The position numbers and the translations under genes are program-made. From Methylocystis rosea (lineage in GTDB: Bacteria; Pseudomonadota; Alphaproteobacteria; Rhizobiales; Beijerinckiaceae), in assembly GCF_003855495.1 (NCBI RefSeq), contig NZ_CP034086.1, positions 930,001 through 994,000 of the forward strand: 64,000 nucleotides of DNA, written 5' to 3'. Each line of letters starts with the position of its first letter. Positions within the stretch are counted from its first letter, which is position 1. Below the pieces are notes generated by a model. The model was given only the letters and a program-made list of their open reading frames with translations. It ran no database searches and was not told the DNA's origin. Positions 63,274-64,000 of the stretch are shown here, one piece after another.

Positions 63274-64000
63274 GCCTTCGCCTCCTCGCTCATGAGCCGT
63301 CCGCTCAAGGAATTCGAGCCCGCCGCGATGATTTTCACTCTGACTTCGCGGCCAATGAACGCCATCGGGCCTTCAACATGCACAGCCTGCATATAGGGAG
63401 TCTTGCCCCCAATTTGCCCCTCATGCCGACCGGCTTTTTCAAAGAGCACGTCGAGTTCTCGGCCGACCGTCGCCGCGTTGAAGGCTTGCCGCTGCTCTTC
63501 AAGCAAAACCTGTAGCGCCGCGAGGCGTTCGCTCTTAACGGTCTCGTCAATTTGATCGTCACGGTCGGCGGCGGGCGTGCCGGGCCGTGGCGAATATTTG
63601 AACGAGAAGCTTGAAGCGAAGCCCACAGCGCGGGCGAGCGCCATCGTCGCCTCGAAATCGGCGTCGCTTTCGCCCGGAAAGCCGACGATGAAATCCGACG
63701 ACATCGCGACGTCTGGCCGGGCTTTTCGAAGCTGCTCGACGATGGAGAGATATGCGTCTGCGCCGTGCTTGCGGTTCATGGATTTCAGAATGCGGTCCGA
63801 GCCCGATTGAACCGGCAGATGCACATAGGGCATGAGCTTTGGATTTGCGCCATGCGCGTCAATAAGCTCCTGCGCCATGTCGACCGGATGACTTGTGGTG
63901 TAACGCAGGCGCGCCAAGCCTTCGATCTGCGCCAGCCGATCGAGAAGCTGCGCAAGGCTGGCCTCCCGGCCGGCGCCATCCGGACCGAGATAGGCGTTGA
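63270..64000 (-). CDS. miaB: tRNA-2-methylthio-N6-dimethylallyladenosine synthase, C-terminal part (5' truncated by window)
   Basis: Radical-SAM methylthiotransferase acting on A37 of tRNA. About 243 C-terminal residues are visible: the end of the TIM barrel (LARLRYTTSHPVDMAQEL, MPYVHLPVQSGSDRILKSMN, DFIVGFPGESDADFEATMAL) and the TRAM domain (about the last 70 residues, EVRVKIIAAGSNSLSGRL). The radical-SAM CxxxCxxC and the N-terminal domain lie outside the window. First gene of the miaB-ybeZ-ybeY-corC-lnt run. Confidence 0.95.
   Translation of the reverse strand, partial: NAYLGPDGAGREASLAQLLDRLAQIEGLARLRYTTSHPVDMAQELIDAHGANPKLMPYVHLPVQSGSDRILKSMNRKHGADAYLSIVEQLRKARPDVAMSSDFIVGFPGESDADFEATMALARAVGFASSFSFKYSPRPGTPAADRDDQIDETVKSERLAALQVLLEEQRQAFNAATVGRELDVLFEKAGRHEGQIGGKTPYMQAVHVEGPMAFIGREVRVKIIAAGSNSLSGRLMSEEAKA

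Overview
The window is high-GC (clearly above 60%) chromosomal DNA from an alphaproteobacterium, most likely Hyphomicrobiales/Rhizobiales. This rests on the codon bias, on gene orders typical of the group (radA-cvpA-purF; yceD/DUF177-plsX-fabH-ihfA; miaB-phoH-ybeY-corC-lnt-HTH-metK-trmB; glnK-amtB) and on families common there (DUF992, DUF1289, DUF177, CnoX). A Methylocystis/Methylosinus-like methanotroph is my guess, but no methane- or methanol-oxidation gene is in view. I see no rRNA, tRNA or CRISPR array. About 90% of the window is protein-coding, mostly core genes. The outermost genes are cut by the window edges (ppk1 on the left, miaB on the right).

Layout. 1-3250: polyphosphate kinase end, exopolyphosphatase, and a secreted Ntn (choloylglycine-type) hydrolase. 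3.3-11.9 kb: RNase D, a TPR protein, Bcp peroxiredoxin, a giant AsmA/YhdP-like protein and TyrRS. 11.97-12.6 kb: a VapBC-type toxin-antitoxin pair. 12.9-15.6 kb: an MBOAT acyltransferase with an AlgJ/AlgX-like partner (polysaccharide O-acetylation). 16-23.6 kb: EcsC, a DUF992 protein with a histidine-rich tail, SDR, Uma2, PurF, CvpA, RadA and IhfA. 23.8-28.5 kb: FabH, PlsX, DUF177, BamE and a lytic transglycosylase. 28.6-33.4 kb: ArgC, DUF1289, a 61-residue membrane peptide with a very strong ribosome binding site, a flavodoxin-fold protein and two transporters. 33.4-36.4 kb: the most accessory-looking stretch, with palindromic repeats, a secreted small protein, rplM-rpsI, an orphan gene with TTATAA palindromes, a decayed GIY-YIG nuclease gene between perfect 33-bp inverted repeats, and an antitoxin remnant. 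36.4-38.2 kb and 51.2-53.1 kb: two glnK-amtB nitrogen modules, the first with a clear sigma-54 promoter. 38.5-41.2 kb: M17 peptidase, NlpC/P60 and MaoC. 41.2-47.8 kb: the yejABEF peptide/microcin C importer, interrupted between yejE and yejF by a toxin-antitoxin cassette whose toxin is frameshifted. 48-50.9 kb: a succinate-semialdehyde-type dehydrogenase and a 5'-nucleotidase. 53.4-56.1 kb: TesB, Trm112, Lon-substrate-binding protein and CnoX. 56.2-64 kb: the trmB-metK-HTH-lnt-corC-ybeY-phoH-miaB cluster.

The observation I rate highest is a 369-bp element (35830-36198): two identical, inverted 33-bp units, each able to fold into a hairpin, enclose a degraded GIY-YIG endonuclease gene. The same unit occurs as an inverted pair without a gene at 33418-33554, with base changes that preserve the stem. 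This looks like an autonomous element plus a non-autonomous (REPIN/MITE-like) derivative, with a GIY-YIG nuclease as the candidate mobiliser. That role is inference.
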